Assembly: GCF_000716535.1 (NCBI RefSeq)
Contig: NZ_JNWV01000029.1
Location: 120,710-184,709, forward strand
Length of the DNA: 64,000 nt
Origin: Streptomyces flaveolus
Lineage (GTDB): Bacteria > Actinomycetota > Actinomycetes > Streptomycetales > Streptomycetaceae
Direction: 5' to 3'
In this document: one piece after another, positions 17,830 to 27,482 of the stretch
Layout: each line of letters opens with the position of its first letter
Numbering within the stretch: the stretch's first letter is position 1
Position numbers and translations under genes: made by a program
Notes under the pieces: generated by a model
What the model was told of the DNA's origin: nothing
Databases searched by the model: none
The model's input: the letters and a program-made list of their open reading frames with translations, nothing else

Positions 17830-18531
17830 TCAGCGGCCCCGCGGCCCGCCCTTGGGGAGCTTCATGCCCTTCGGCATGGGCCCCTTGGGCAGTGGCATGT
17901 TGCTCATCAGGTCGCCCAGCGCCCGCAGCCGGTCGTTGGTGGCCGTCACCTGGGGGCCGGTCAGCACGCGCGGAAGCTTCAGCATCGTCGTGCGGAGCTT
18001 CTTCAGCTCGACCTGGCCCTCGCCGTTGCCCACGATCAGGTCGTGCACCGGCACGTCGGCGACGATGCGGTTCATCTTCTTCTTCTCGGCGGCCAGCAGG
18101 CTCTTCACCCGGTTCGGGTTACCCTCGGCGACCAGCACGATGCCGGCCTTGCCGACGGCCCGGTGCACCACGTCCTGGCTGCGGTTCATCGCCACCGCCG
18201 GAGTCGTCGTCCAGCCCCGGCCGATGTTGTCCAGCACGGCCGCGGCGGCGCCCGGCTGGCCCTCCATCTGGCCGAACGCGGCCCGCTCGGCGCGGCGGCC
18301 GAACACGATCGCGGTCCCCAGCAGGGCGATCAGCAGGCCGAAGATGCCCAGGTAGACCGGGTGCCCGACCAGGAAGCCGATCACGAGGAAGACACCGAGG
18401 ATGCCGATGCCGACGGCCGCGAGTACAAGACCGATCTTCTTGTCGGCCTTGCGGGTCATCTTGTACGTGAGGGCGATCTGCTTCAGTCGCCCTGCGTTCG
18501 CGGCGTCCGCCGCGGTTTCCTTCCTCGCCAT
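17830..18531 (-). CDS. DUF4191 membrane protein
   Basis: 233 residues. A charged N-terminus (MARKETAADAANAGRLKQIA) leads to two adjacent membrane helices around residues 34-80 (IGLVLAAVGIGILGVFLVIG and LGIFGLLIALLGTAIVF). A cytoplasmic domain follows with AVGKAGIVLVAEGNPNRVK, and a Lys/Pro/Gly-rich tail. This matches the actinobacterial DUF4191 family found immediately downstream of lipA in many genera. No function is established. It resumes the core synteny that the polyketide cluster interrupts. Confidence 0.85.
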   Translation of the reverse strand: MARKETAADAANAGRLKQIALTYKMTRKADKKIGLVLAAVGIGILGVFLVIGFLVGHPVYLGIFGLLIALLGTAIVFGRRAERAAFGQMEGQPGAAAAVLDNIGRGWTTTPAVAMNRSQDVVHRAVGKAGIVLVAEGNPNRVKSLLAAEKKKMNRIVADVPVHDLIVGNGEGQVELKKLRTTMLKLPRVLTGPQVTATNDRLRALGDLMSNMPLPKGPMPKGMKLPKGGPRGR

Positions 18532-18608
18532 GCCACGAAGTCTACGTGCCCCGGGGAGTGCGGACGACGGCGGTGCCCGGCCGACGGGACGGGTCCGCCG
18601 GGGCGACG

Positions 18609-18806
18609 TCAGGAGTGGCCGGCGGCCTGGTCCAGGTACCGCTGGGCCTCGACCCGGTCCTTGGCCCGGCGGCGGTCCTCCAGGACGGACGTCCAGGCGT
18701 TGCGGCGGGCGGTGCGCTGACCGCCGCTCATGAGCAGGGACTCCACGGCGCGCAGGGCGCCGGTGAAGGACGGGATGGCGGTGGCGCGTACGGGTGCGGC
18801 CTGCAT
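18609..18806 (-). CDS. Small conserved hypothetical protein
   Basis: 65 residues, starting at the ATG in MQAAPVRATAIPSFTGALR, which has a G-rich site about 9 bases upstream; a longer frame with 18 more residues is open. The C-terminal half is highly charged and helical (RNAWTSVLEDRRRAKDRVEAQ). Streptomycetes carry a similar short protein between the DUF4191 gene and lipA. I do not know its function. Confidence 0.6.
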   Translation of the reverse strand: MQAAPVRATAIPSFTGALRAVESLLMSGGQRTARRNAWTSVLEDRRRAKDRVEAQRYLDQAAGHS

Positions 18807-19035
18807 GATCGAGGTCCCCCCTCTGAGCGATGGAGATACGGGGCGTGATATGAGAGTCACTGATTGGTGTTACCAGGGCGTGACCGGCCGGTCAAACACG
18901 GATGAAGCCTCGATGTGAGGGGCTGGAACGCCGACGCGGCCCCGACGGCGCCCTCATCAGCGAGGACGGTCGGGACCGCGTCGTCTCGGCCATTACTGGC
19001 CAGTAGGAACTTGTGCGCGAATTCACACGCGCGGC

Positions 19036-20001
19036 TCACACCGCCTGGGCGGCGACGTACGTCCCACGCTTCTCCACGGCCATCTGGTACAGCCGCCCGG
19101 CGCGGTAGGAGGAGCGCACCAGCGGGCCGGACATCACACCGGAGAAGCCGATCTGCTCGGCCTCCTCCTTCAGCTCCACGAACTCCTGCGGCTTCACCCA
19201 GCGCTCCACGGGGTGGTGGCGCACCGACGGGCGCAGGTACTGGGTGATGGTGACCAGCTCGCAGCCCGCGTCGTGGAGCTGCTTCAGCGCCTCGCTGACC
19301 TCCTCGCGGGTCTCACCCATGCCGAGGATCAGGTTCGACTTGGTCACCAGGCCGTAGTCGCGGGCCTCGGTGATGACCTTCAGGGAGCGCTCGTAGCGGA
19401 AGCCGGGGCGGATGCGCTTGAAGATCCGGGGGACCGTCTCGACGTTGTGCGCGAAGACCTCGGGGCGGGAGGCGAACACCTCGGCGAGCTGCTCGGGGAC
19501 CGCGTTGAAGTCCGGGGCCAGCAGCTCCACCTTCGTCCGGCCGCCCTCGCGGTCCGCCGTCTGCTGGTGGATCTGGCGCACGGTCTCGGCGTACAGCCAG
19601 GCGCCGCCGTCCTCCAGGTCGTCGCGGGCGACGCCGGTGATGGTGGCGTAGTTCAGGTCCATGGTGACCACGGACTCGCCCACGCGGCGCGGCTCGTCGC
19701 GGTCCAGGGCCTCGGGCTTGCCGGTGTCGATCTGGCAGAAGTCGCAGCGCCGGGTGCACTGGTCGCCGCCGATGAGGAAGGTCGCCTCGCGGTCCTCCCA
19801 GCACTCGTAGATGTTCGGGCAGCCGGCTTCCTGGCACACCGTGTGCAGCCCCTCGCTCTTCACGAGGTTCTGCATCTTCGTGTATTCGGGGCCCATTTTC
19901 GCCCGGGTCTTGATCCACTCGGGCTTGCGCTCGATGGGGGTCTGGCTGTTGCGGACCTCCAGGCGCAGCATCTTGCGTCCGTCGGGTGCGACTGCGGACA
20001 C
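19036..20001 (-). CDS. lipA: Lipoyl synthase
   Basis: 321 residues, normal length. This radical-SAM enzyme inserts two sulfur atoms into octanoyl groups on the lipoyl domains of E2 and GcvH. The auxiliary cluster motif is [12 protein letters not shown] and the radical-SAM motif is [22 protein letters not shown] and [18 protein letters not shown] are further family segments. The auxiliary cluster is the sulfur donor in the known mechanism. It follows lipB in the same orientation, with a 115-bp gap that contains a perfect palindrome. Confidence 0.97.
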   Translation of the reverse strand: MSAVAPDGRKMLRLEVRNSQTPIERKPEWIKTRAKMGPEYTKMQNLVKSEGLHTVCQEAGCPNIYECWEDREATFLIGGDQCTRRCDFCQIDTGKPEALDRDEPRRVGESVVTMDLNYATITGVARDDLEDGGAWLYAETVRQIHQQTADREGGRTKVELLAPDFNAVPEQLAEVFASRPEVFAHNVETVPRIFKRIRPGFRYERSLKVITEARDYGLVTKSNLILGMGETREEVSEALKQLHDAGCELVTITQYLRPSVRHHPVERWVKPQEFVELKEEAEQIGFSGVMSGPLVRSSYRAGRLYQMAVEKRGTYVAAQAV

Positions 20002-20029
20002 GACCGGCTCCCTGTGTCTTCGATTCTTC

Positions 20030-20049
20030 GGCGTACCCCAGGGTACGCC
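20030..20049. promoter_or_regulatory. Perfect palindrome upstream of lipA
   Basis: GGCGTACCC-CA-GGGTACGCC is a 20-bp perfect palindrome whose near end is 28 bp upstream of the lipA GTG, in the lipB-lipA gap. Its 9-bp arms and 2-bp centre suit a dimeric repressor; the tiny centre argues against a stable RNA hairpin. No regulator is identified. Confidence 0.5.
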
Positions 20050-20116
20050 CGTACTGTGTGCGCCCTGCCGCTGAGGCCAACCCCGCTGTCGCAGGGCGCA
20101 TTCCCCCGGCGGACGA

Positions 20117-20914
20117 TCAGGCGGACGCCTTCTCGATCTCCCGCGGCTTCAGGTCCGCGTTCTCCAGGACGTCCCGCAGGTGCTTCTCGACCACCGGCAG
20201 GACCTCCTCGACCGTGATGGCCCGGCCCAGCTCGTTCGCGAGGGAGGTGACGCCCGCGTCCCGGATGCCGCACGGGATGATCCGGTCGAACCAGGCGTTG
20301 TCCGGGTTCACGTTGAAGGAGAAGCCGTGCATCGTGACGCCCTTGGCGACCCGGATGCCGATCGCCGCGATCTTCCGGTCCTCGCGCCGCTGGCCCGCGT
20401 TGGAGGGGGCGTACTCGGGGCCGTTCAACCGGGGGTCGAACTCCTCGTCGGTGAGCCGCGGGTCGAAGTCCAGGGAGAGTCCCCCGAGCGCCGGCCGCTG
20501 CTCGACCGGGTCGCCGAGCACCCACACGCCGCTACGGCCCTCGACCCGGGTGGTCTCCAGACCGAACTCGGCGCAGGCGCGGATGATCGCCTCCTCCAGG
20601 CGCCGCACGTGCGCGACCACGTCCACCGGGCGGGGCAGCTTCTGGATCGGGTAGCCCACGAGCTGGCCCGGGCCGTGCCAGGTGATCTTGCCGCCGCGGT
20701 CCACGTCGATGACCGGGGTGCCGTCCAGCGGGCGCTCGCTGTCCTCGGTGCGCCGGCCGGCCGTGTACACCGGGGGGTGCTCCAGGAGGATCACGGTGTC
20801 CGGGACCTCGTCGGCGAACCGGGCCGCATGGACCCGGCGCTGCTCGTCCCAGGCCTCCTGGTAATCGACGGCATCCGCACCGAACCCCATGCGGACGAAC
20901 CGCAACTCACTCAC
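20117..20914 (-). CDS. lipB: Octanoyl-ACP:protein octanoyltransferase
   Basis: 265 residues from a GTG with GGGAGG 9-10 bases upstream; the frame stays open far beyond, but that extension is antisense to the neighbouring regulator. LipB moves octanoate from ACP to lipoyl domains, supplying the substrate of LipA. Motifs are [28 protein letters not shown], the catalytic lysine in [17 protein letters not shown] and the acyl-thioester cysteine in [14 protein letters not shown]. An insertion of about 35 residues around [20 protein letters not shown] is longer than in E. coli LipB. The product serves the pyruvate dehydrogenase E2 encoded 12 kb away. Confidence 0.96.
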   Translation of the reverse strand: MSELRFVRMGFGADAVDYQEAWDEQRRVHAARFADEVPDTVILLEHPPVYTAGRRTEDSERPLDGTPVIDVDRGGKITWHGPGQLVGYPIQKLPRPVDVVAHVRRLEEAIIRACAEFGLETTRVEGRSGVWVLGDPVEQRPALGGLSLDFDPRLTDEEFDPRLNGPEYAPSNAGQRREDRKIAAIGIRVAKGVTMHGFSFNVNPDNAWFDRIIPCGIRDAGVTSLANELGRAITVEEVLPVVEKHLRDVLENADLKPREIEKASA

Positions 20915-20946
20915 GGCAAGCGCCTCCCTCAGCGACCGGTGTGTCA

Positions 20947-20961
20947 GGCGCGTAACGCGCC
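20947..20961. promoter_or_regulatory. Palindrome upstream of lipB
   Basis: GGCGCGT-A-ACGCGCC is a perfect 15-bp palindrome 33 bp upstream of the lipB start, in the gap shared with the divergent regulator gene. It differs from the lipA-proximal palindrome. It may be an operator; no motif is recognised. Confidence 0.4.
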
Positions 20962-21154
20962 CTCGCCACTGTACGTCCGACCGGAGTACGTCAGCCCTGC
21001 GGGCGTTCCTCACACGATCGGATGAATGCACGGCGAAGTGTGCGATCGTCTGCTCACCCTCCGCTACATTCGCGCCGTTCGTGAGGCCATAAGGGCTGCT
21101 CAAAGGCAATCCGGGCACTTCGACCGGCCCGGAAGGCAGGAGACCGCACCGCAG

Positions 21155-22621
21155 ATGACGGACCGACCCGCGCAGCGCACCCCCAACCGCCAGCTCGCCG
21201 CGCTCATCGCAGAAGCGGGGTTCTCCAACGCGGGTCTGGCTCGTCGCGTCGACCAGCTCGGCCTGGAGCACGGGCTGGATCTCAGATACGACAAGACCTC
21301 GGTCACCCGCTGGCTGCGCGGCCAGCAGCCACGCGGTACGACCCCCGCCCTCATCGCCGAGGTCTTCACGCGCCGGCTCGGGCGCCGGCTCACCGCCCAG
21401 GATCTCGGCCTGGACGCGTGTGCGCCGGTGTACGCCGGGCTGGAGTTCGCGGCCACCCCCGAGGAGGCCGTCGACATCGTCAGCGGGCTGTGGCGCAAGG
21501 ACTCCGGCAGCCACGCCGAACTGCGCAAGATCGCCTTCACCCCGGCGGGGCTGGTGGTGCCCAGCCGGGACTGGCTGATCGGCAAGGCCGACGACCGGGT
21601 GGCCCGCGAGCCGGCGCCCCGGGTGCCGCAGCAGGGCCGGCCCGGCGCGGCCAAGTTGCCGCAGCCGGGGCCACTGGTCCCGCCGCGGCTGCGGGCGCAC
21701 GCCGAGCGCGCCCCCGGGCACAAGGTCACCGGCGGTGACATCGCCGCACTGCACTCGGTCGGCGAGCTGTTCCGCACCCTCGACGACCGGTTCGGCGGCG
21801 GCCACGCCCGGCAGGCACTGGTGCGCTACCTGGAGCACGAGTGCGAGCCGATGCTGCGCGGCAGTTACGACGAGCAGACCGGCCGCCGACTGTTCGCCGC
21901 CGCCGCCGACCTGACCCGGCTCGCGGGCTGGACGTCGTACGACATCGCCGCGCACGGGCTCGCCCAGCGGTACTTCGTGCAGGCGCTGCGGCTCGCCCAG
22001 GCGGCCGGCGACCGGGCCTACGGCTCCTACGTCCTGGTCACCATGAGCCGCCAGGCCGTCTACCTCGGCCACGGCCGGGAGGCCGTGCAACTGGCCCGGG
22101 TCGCCCAGCAGGGGGTCGGCACGGGCGCCCCGCCGGTCGTCCAGGCGCTGCTGCACGCGTCCGAGGCGCGGGCGCACGGCGTGCTGGGGGAGGTCCGGGC
22201 GTGCACCGCGGCGCTCGTGCGGGCCGAGCGCGCCCTGGAGGCGGCCCGGCCCGGGGACGAGGTGCCGTACTGGGCCGCGTTCTTCGACGAGGCGCAGCTC
22301 GCCGACGAGTTCGGGCACTGCCACCGGGATCTCCAGCAGTTCCGGGCCGCCGTGCAGCACGCGGAGCGGTCCCTCCAGCTACGGGCGCCCGCCTATGCCC
22401 GCAGCCGCCTGTTCTGCCGGGTCGTCCTCGCCACCGCCCGCCTCGGCCTCGGCGAACTGGACCAGGCGTGCGCGCTGGCGGCGGAGGCGGCGGGGCAGGC
22501 GGCGGAGATGCGCAGCGCTCGCGCGGTGGAGTACGTGAAGGAGTTCGAGCGGCGGCTGGAGCCCTATCGGGACGCGGCGCCGGTGCGCGTGTACCGGGAG
22601 AAGGTGGCGGCGCTGGGGTAG
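21155..22621 (+). CDS. Regulator with N-terminal HTH-like and TPR-like repeats
   Basis: 488 residues, starting at the ATG in [22 protein letters not shown] with AGGAG 12 bases upstream. The first 80 residues look like an XRE-type DNA-binding region ([14 protein letters not shown], then [20 protein letters not shown]). The region from about 200 onward is made of alpha-helical pairs resembling tetratricopeptide repeats ([35 protein letters not shown]). This architecture is common in Streptomyces developmental regulators such as the NsdA/NsdB group. It is divergent from lipB. Targets are unknown. Confidence 0.7.
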   Translation: MTDRPAQRTPNRQLAALIAEAGFSNAGLARRVDQLGLEHGLDLRYDKTSVTRWLRGQQPRGTTPALIAEVFTRRLGRRLTAQDLGLDACAPVYAGLEFAATPEEAVDIVSGLWRKDSGSHAELRKIAFTPAGLVVPSRDWLIGKADDRVAREPAPRVPQQGRPGAAKLPQPGPLVPPRLRAHAERAPGHKVTGGDIAALHSVGELFRTLDDRFGGGHARQALVRYLEHECEPMLRGSYDEQTGRRLFAAAADLTRLAGWTSYDIAAHGLAQRYFVQALRLAQAAGDRAYGSYVLVTMSRQAVYLGHGREAVQLARVAQQGVGTGAPPVVQALLHASEARAHGVLGEVRACTAALVRAERALEAARPGDEVPYWAAFFDEAQLADEFGHCHRDLQQFRAAVQHAERSLQLRAPAYARSRLFCRVVLATARLGLGELDQACALAAEAAGQAAEMRSARAVEYVKEFERRLEPYRDAAPVRVYREKVAALG

Positions 22622-22658
22622 ACGGTTCGCCGCGACTGCGATCGTCGCACGGGGCGCC

Positions 22659-24023
22659 TCACGCCGCCCTCGGCATCGTCGGGACCGGGTCCGCGCTGTG
22701 CATCGAGCCCCGCGCGCCCAGGTCCGCCAGGATGGCCGACGCGGCCCGGTGGGCCGAGTGCAGGGCGCCCTGGACCGTGCTGGTGTCCCGGTGGTCGCCG
22801 CAGACGTAGAGGCCGGCCAGGAGGCGTACCGGGCGGCGCAGGTCGTGGGGCGGGCGCATCGAGGGAACCGCCTCCGGGGTGTGGTGCACGGCCAGCGTCT
22901 CCCAGCGGCGCGTGGAGGTGCCGTAGAGGCGGGAGAGGTGGATGCGGACGGCGGTGTCGACGCTCTCCGGTGGGGTGCCCAGCACCGTCGAGGAGATCAG
23001 GACGCGGCCGGCCGGTGCCCGGCTCGGGTCCACGTTGCTGAGGACCGCCGTGTGCGCCACCGGCCCGCCCCGGTCGGCGTCCAGCAGCAGCGAGGTGCCC
23101 GTCGAGAACGCCGCCGCCGGCTCGTCCGTGGTGTGGTGGACGACCGTCACCGGGTGGAAGTCCGGCACCCTGAGCCCCGGCAGCAGCTCGGCCGCGGCGC
23201 GCGCGTCCGTCGCCAGCAGCACCGCCCGGCAGCGGATCTCCCCGTGCTCGGCGGTCGCCACCGAGGTCGTGGACACCGAGGTGACCCGCACCCCGGTGTG
23301 CACGGTGCCCGGCGGCAGCCCCCCGGCCAGCAGCTCCGGCAGCACCTCCGCGCCGCCCTCGGGCACGCACAGCCGCCCGCTCGCGAAGGCCCGCAAGGCC
23401 AGGTCGGCGCACCTGCTGGAGGTGGTCAGCCCCGGGTCGCACAGCAGCGTGGCGAGCAGCGGGCGCAGGAAGCCCTCGATGGTGCGCGCCGGGACCCCGC
23501 GCTGGGCGAGGGCCAGGGCGGCCGGCATCTCGGGGCGGGCCAGGATGCGTTCGACGGGGGTCGCGGCGATCCGGCCGAGCGCCGCGCCCAGCCGGGCCTG
23601 GTCCACCGCGCCGCCCACCGGCGCGCCCGGCGGTACCGACGTACCCCGGGGAGCGTTGGCGAGGGCGCGCACCACATGGAGTGCGCCCCGTGCGCCCCGT
23701 GCGCTCCCACCGCCCGCCGGGGTGCCCGCGCGATGGGTGCGGCCGTCGTGGTGCAGCAGCACGCCCGGTGCGAAACGGCGTACGGTCAGGGCGTCCAGGC
23801 CCGGACTCAGGCGGAGTTCGGGGTAGGACGTGGACAGGAGCTGTCCGATGCGGTCGAGCCGGAAGCCGTCGACCTTCTCGGTCGACATGCGGCCGCCGAC
23901 GTACGGGGCGGCCTCCAGGACCGCGGTGGTGATTCCTGCGCTGGTCAGCCGATGAGCCGCCGAGAGACCGGCGATTCCGGCTCCCACGATGACGACGTCC
24001 ACCTGGTACGCGGGCTCAGTCAC
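22659..24023 (-). CDS. FAD-dependent amine oxidase/phytoene desaturase-like oxidoreductase
   Basis: 454 residues from a GTG behind AGGAGG. The N-terminal FAD-binding motif is VVIVGAGIAGLSAAHRL with VLEAAPYVGGRM, the signature of the amine oxidase/protoporphyrinogen oxidase superfamily. The C-terminal FAD-contact segment is GLYVCGDHRDTSTVQGALHS. The substrate-binding middle region is poorly conserved, so the substrate cannot be named. It is convergent with the HTH/TPR regulator and is a usual member of this Streptomyces neighbourhood. Confidence 0.75.
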   Translation of the reverse strand: MTEPAYQVDVVIVGAGIAGLSAAHRLTSAGITTAVLEAAPYVGGRMSTEKVDGFRLDRIGQLLSTSYPELRLSPGLDALTVRRFAPGVLLHHDGRTHRAGTPAGGGSARGARGALHVVRALANAPRGTSVPPGAPVGGAVDQARLGAALGRIAATPVERILARPEMPAALALAQRGVPARTIEGFLRPLLATLLCDPGLTTSSRCADLALRAFASGRLCVPEGGAEVLPELLAGGLPPGTVHTGVRVTSVSTTSVATAEHGEIRCRAVLLATDARAAAELLPGLRVPDFHPVTVVHHTTDEPAAAFSTGTSLLLDADRGGPVAHTAVLSNVDPSRAPAGRVLISSTVLGTPPESVDTAVRIHLSRLYGTSTRRWETLAVHHTPEAVPSMRPPHDLRRPVRLLAGLYVCGDHRDTSTVQGALHSAHRAASAILADLGARGSMHSADPVPTMPRAA

Positions 24024-24230
24024 GAGGCCCCTCCTGTGGTTGCGCGACCGGTGGAGACGTCATGCCCCCAACGGGCGCAAGAGATACCCGGGTTCGGGTC
24101 GAGGGTAGGGGCGTGATCGGTCAGAGACAGTCGCGCATCAACAGGGCACGGTCGCATGGAGGTCGCATATGGTCACTTTCGTTCGCCGGTGTTACCGGCC
24201 GGCTCATCCCGTCGCGCTCGTCCCACCCGC

Positions 24231-25127
24231 TCACAGCGCCGCGCGGATCGCCTCGTCGATGCCCGGGAACGCGAACCGGAACCCCGACTCCAGCAACCGC
24301 CTGGGCACCACCCGCTGACTGCCCAGCACATCACCGGCCATCTCCCCGAGCGCCGCCCGCAGCACCGGGGCGGGCACCGCCAACACCGCCGGCCGGCGCA
24401 GCACCCGCGCCATCGCCTCCGTGATCTCACCGTTCGTCAGGGGCTGGGGCGCCGTCAGGTTGAACGGCCCGGACAGCCCGTCGCCGTCGATGAGATGCCG
24501 GATCGCGGCGACCTCGTCGTGCAGCGCGATGTACGACCAGTACTGCCGCCCGTCGCCCAGCCGCCCCCCGAGCCCTGCCCGGAACAGCGGGAACAGCCGC
24601 CCCCAGGCCCCACCGCCCCGGGCCACCACCAGCCCCGTGCGCAGGAACACCGTCCGCACCCCCGACTCCGCCACGGGCGCTGCCGCCTCCTCCCACTCCA
24701 CGCACAGCGCGGACAGGAAACCGTCGCCCGGCGGCGTGTCCTCGTCCACCACCCGGTCACCGGTGTCACCGTAGAAGCCGATCGCGCTGCCGTTCACGAA
24801 CACCCTCGGCGGCCGCGGCAGCGAGGCCGCGGCCTCGGCCAGCGCGGCCGTGCCCAGCACCCGGCTGTCCCGCAGCAGCCGCTTGTACTCCGGCGTCCAG
24901 CGCCGCTCGCCCACCCCGGCCCCCGCCAGGTTGACCACCACGTCGCACCCGGTCAGCCCGGCCGCGTCGACGTGACCCCGCTCGGGGTCCCAGCGGACCT
25001 CGTCCGCGCCCCTGGGCTCCCGGCGCACCAGGCGCACCACCTCGTGCCCGTCCGCGGTCAGGGACCGCACCAGAGCGCTGCCGATGAGACCGGACGCCCC
25101 GGCCACCGCGATACGTGAACGTTCCAT
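24231..25127 (-). CDS. TIGR01777-type NAD-dependent epimerase-like protein
   Basis: 298 residues, the usual size. The N-terminal Rossmann motif is IAVAGASGLIGSALVRSL, followed by VVVNLAGAGVGERRW, the catalytic-like FVNGSAIGFYGD and TVFLRTGLVVARGGGAW. The C-terminus is a DUF1731 domain (PLTNGEITEAMARVLRRPA, GSQRVVPRRLLESGF). Members (E. coli YfcH type) are short-chain dehydrogenase/reductase-like proteins of unknown substrate. It is divergent from the GNAT gene. Confidence 0.88.
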   Translation of the reverse strand: MERSRIAVAGASGLIGSALVRSLTADGHEVVRLVRREPRGADEVRWDPERGHVDAAGLTGCDVVVNLAGAGVGERRWTPEYKRLLRDSRVLGTAALAEAAASLPRPPRVFVNGSAIGFYGDTGDRVVDEDTPPGDGFLSALCVEWEEAAAPVAESGVRTVFLRTGLVVARGGGAWGRLFPLFRAGLGGRLGDGRQYWSYIALHDEVAAIRHLIDGDGLSGPFNLTAPQPLTNGEITEAMARVLRRPAVLAVPAPVLRAALGEMAGDVLGSQRVVPRRLLESGFRFAFPGIDEAIRAAL

Positions 25128-25201
25128 GGCCCCAGCATGACCGCACCGGCGGCCGGAAACCCGTTGGGGCCGCCCGGACCGCCCGCCGTAGGGTGATCGC
25201 C

Positions 25202-25690
25202 ATGCCGGAGCCGTACATACGCCACGCCCATGCCGCCGACGAGGAGCCGCTGGCCGTCCTCGACCGGGCCACCTGGTCCCCCCTGCACGCGGTGATGCCC
25301 CAGCCGCAGCCGCCGTACCAGCCCTTCTTCGACGAGCGGCACCCGCCGCAGGAGTACCTCGTCGCCGAGGCCGACGGGCGCGTCCTCGGCTACATCCGCC
25401 TCACCCACCCGACCCCGCTCGCCTCCAACGCGCACGTCCTGGCCGTCCAGGGCTTCGCCGTCGCCGACGAGGCGCGCGGACGGGGCGTCGGACGCGCGCT
25501 GATCCGGGCCGCCGTCGCGGAGGCAAGGCGGCGCGGCGCGCGGCGCCTCACCCTGCGCGTGCTCGGGCACAACACCCCGGCCCGTGCTCTGTACGAGTCG
25601 GAGGGCTTCACCGTCGAGGGCGTGCTGCCCGGGGAGTTCCTCATCGACGGCGCGTACGTCGACGATGTGTGCATGGGCCGCGCCCTGTGA
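25202..25690 (+). CDS. GNAT family N-acetyltransferase
   Basis: 162 residues beginning MPEPYIRHAHAADEEPL, with AGGG about 9 bases upstream. One GNAT domain is seen: the acetyl-CoA pyrophosphate loop is VQGFAVADEARGRGVGRALIRAA and the C-terminal NTPARALYESEGFTVEG segment is typical. The acceptor substrate is unknown. It ends 12 bases from the convergent protease gene. Confidence 0.85.
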   Translation: MPEPYIRHAHAADEEPLAVLDRATWSPLHAVMPQPQPPYQPFFDERHPPQEYLVAEADGRVLGYIRLTHPTPLASNAHVLAVQGFAVADEARGRGVGRALIRAAVAEARRRGARRLTLRVLGHNTPARALYESEGFTVEGVLPGEFLIDGAYVDDVCMGRAL

Positions 25691-25702
25691 ACCCCGCGGC
25701 GC

Positions 25703-26887
25703 CTAAGAACTGACCAGCTCGCCCGTGTCCACCGGCGTCGTCGCCGTGGCCGCGCTCCGGGCGTCGCCCGCCACCTCGGCCGCCGTCAGCACGTACCCCG
25801 TCTCGGCGTCCGAGGTGGAGCGGGCGAAGACCACCCCGAACACCCGTCCCTCCGTGGTCAGCAGCGGGCCGCCGGAGTTGCCCGGCCGGACCGTGGAGCG
25901 GATCGCGTAGATCTCCCGGGTGACCGTGCGGTCGTTGTAGATGTTCTGTCCGGTCGCCCGCACGCGGTTCCCGACCGTCGCCGCCTGCAGGTTCAGGCTC
26001 CCGTCCTGCGGATAGCCCGCCACCACCGCCGAGTCACCGCGCACGGCACCTCCGTCGAACCGCAGCACCGGGGCGCGCAGATCCGGCACGTACAGCACCG
26101 CCACGTCCCGGTCCGGGTCGAAGAGCACCACCCGGGCCGCGTACGACGGCCCGACCCCGCCGACCCGCACGCTCGGCCGGTCGATGCCGGCCACCACGTG
26201 CGCGTTGGTCATCACACGCCGGGGCGCGTACACGAACCCGCTGCCCTCGCGGCCCTCGGTGCCCACAGCGCCCTCGATCTTCACGGTGCTGAGCCTGGCG
26301 GCGTTCGTCGCGGCAGGCGTGACGCTGTCACCGGTCGGCCGGGCCACCCGGGCCGTCGACTCGTTCTCGAACGGGTTGAACACCTGCGGGAAGCCCGCCT
26401 CGGTCAGCGCGGACGTGGCCCGCGAGAACCACGCGGGCGTGGTCTGCGGCATCGCCTCCTGCACCGCGCCCAGCAGCGTCGAGTTCCGTATCGCCGTCGT
26501 CAGGGACTGCGACGGGGCCGCGCTCAGCACGCTCGCCGCCACCCAGGCCACGATCAGCACCGCGACCGAGTTCGCCGCCGCGCCCCCTATCCCGTCCGCC
26601 ACCCGCAGCGGCCCCCGGTCCAGCTCCCCGCGCAGCCGCAGCGCCAGCCGGCCCGCCAGCTCGTGCCCCACGACCGCGGGCACCAGCACCGTCAGCACGG
26701 CGAGCACCGTCGCCGTCGCCGTGCCCCGCTCCACCTGGCCCGTCACCCACGGCAGCACCCACACACCGACGGCCGCGCCGCCCACGAACCCGGCCAGCGA
26801 GACACATCCGGCCACCAGTCCGCGGCGATATCCGGACACCGCGTAGACGACGATCACCAGTACGAGCACCAGGTCGAGCAGGTCCAC
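25703..26887 (-). CDS. MarP-like membrane serine protease (CvpA + trypsin domains)
   Basis: 394 residues from a GTG behind AAAGG. The first 170 residues form a CvpA/colicin-V-production-like domain with four membrane helices (LVLVLVIVVYAVSGYRRGL onward). An extracytoplasmic chymotrypsin-fold domain follows, with His in VMTNAHVVAG, Asp in FDPDRDVAVLYV and Ser in RSTVRPGNSGGPLL. This matches mycobacterial MarP, a periplasmic protease for acid and oxidative stress resistance that activates cell-wall hydrolases. The same role here is inferred from architecture. Confidence 0.9.
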   Translation of the reverse strand: MDLLDLVLVLVIVVYAVSGYRRGLVAGCVSLAGFVGGAAVGVWVLPWVTGQVERGTATATVLAVLTVLVPAVVGHELAGRLALRLRGELDRGPLRVADGIGGAAANSVAVLIVAWVAASVLSAAPSQSLTTAIRNSTLLGAVQEAMPQTTPAWFSRATSALTEAGFPQVFNPFENESTARVARPTGDSVTPAATNAARLSTVKIEGAVGTEGREGSGFVYAPRRVMTNAHVVAGIDRPSVRVGGVGPSYAARVVLFDPDRDVAVLYVPDLRAPVLRFDGGAVRGDSAVVAGYPQDGSLNLQAATVGNRVRATGQNIYNDRTVTREIYAIRSTVRPGNSGGPLLTTEGRVFGVVFARSTSDAETGYVLTAAEVAGDARSAATATTPVDTGELVSS

Positions 26888-27191
26888 CGAGCCGCCTTTC
26901 TCTCAACCTCTCACTACGGACGGGACCGGTCCGCCGATCAGCCACCCGCACGCGGGGCGGCCACCGGGCGGCGGAACCGGCCACGTACGCCTGTACCTCC
27001 GGAAACGACCCGGACCTGGACGATGGTTCCACCAGGTGGCACAGCGCGCATCGCGGGCACGCGCAGGAGTCCGGGAGCGCGGTCGCGCCGAGACACAGGA
27101 AGGCCACAGGCGGCACACGGCCCGCATCGAGCCGACCGCCCTACGGTCGTGCACGACACGCACCGATCGCAGGCGGGGACGGGGGAGGTTC
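26888..27191. other. Divergent intergenic region without a convincing gene
   Basis: These 304 bases separate the MarP-like gene from the small plus-strand gene at 27192. A short palindrome CCACC-A-GGTGG lies at 27029-27039. I see no recognisable coding sequence or RNA. Confidence 0.4.
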
Positions 27192-27482
27192 ATGAGCGGC
27201 GTCCGCACCGACGGCCGTGGCGAGCGCGCGCGGGAGCGGGCCGGCGAGGACCGGAGCGCCCGTGGACCCTGGGCGGTGGTCCGCGCGGTCGCGACCGTCC
27301 TCCTCGGCCCGGCCGCCGTCACCGCGTCCGCCCTCGACCAGGCCAACGCGGCCCCGATGCACCAGCCGGCCGAGGCCGACCGGACACGGGCCCACCCGCC
27401 CGCGGACCCCACCCGCAGGCGCACGGCCGCCCGGCACCGCCCTCACCCCCGGAACCGCTGCCACAGGCAGGGGTACCGCTGA
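27192..27482 (+). CDS. Small hypothetical protein
   Basis: 96 residues from an ATG just after a strong GGGGGAGG ribosome binding site, which is the main reason to call it. A charged N-terminus is followed by one hydrophobic segment (AVVRAVATVLLGPAAVTASA) and a Pro/Arg-rich tail. It could be a single-pass membrane or exported peptide. I recognise no family. Its last 40 bases overlap the convergent DUF4240 gene, so the real end or its existence is uncertain. Confidence 0.4.
   Translation: MSGVRTDGRGERARERAGEDRSARGPWAVVRAVATVLLGPAAVTASALDQANAAPMHQPAEADRTRAHPPADPTRRRTAARHRPHPRNRCHRQGYR

Noticed and set aside
20117..22360. lipB read as a 747-residue protein
   Set aside because: The extra N-terminal 480 residues are antisense to the HTH/TPR regulator; the conserved protein starts at 20914.
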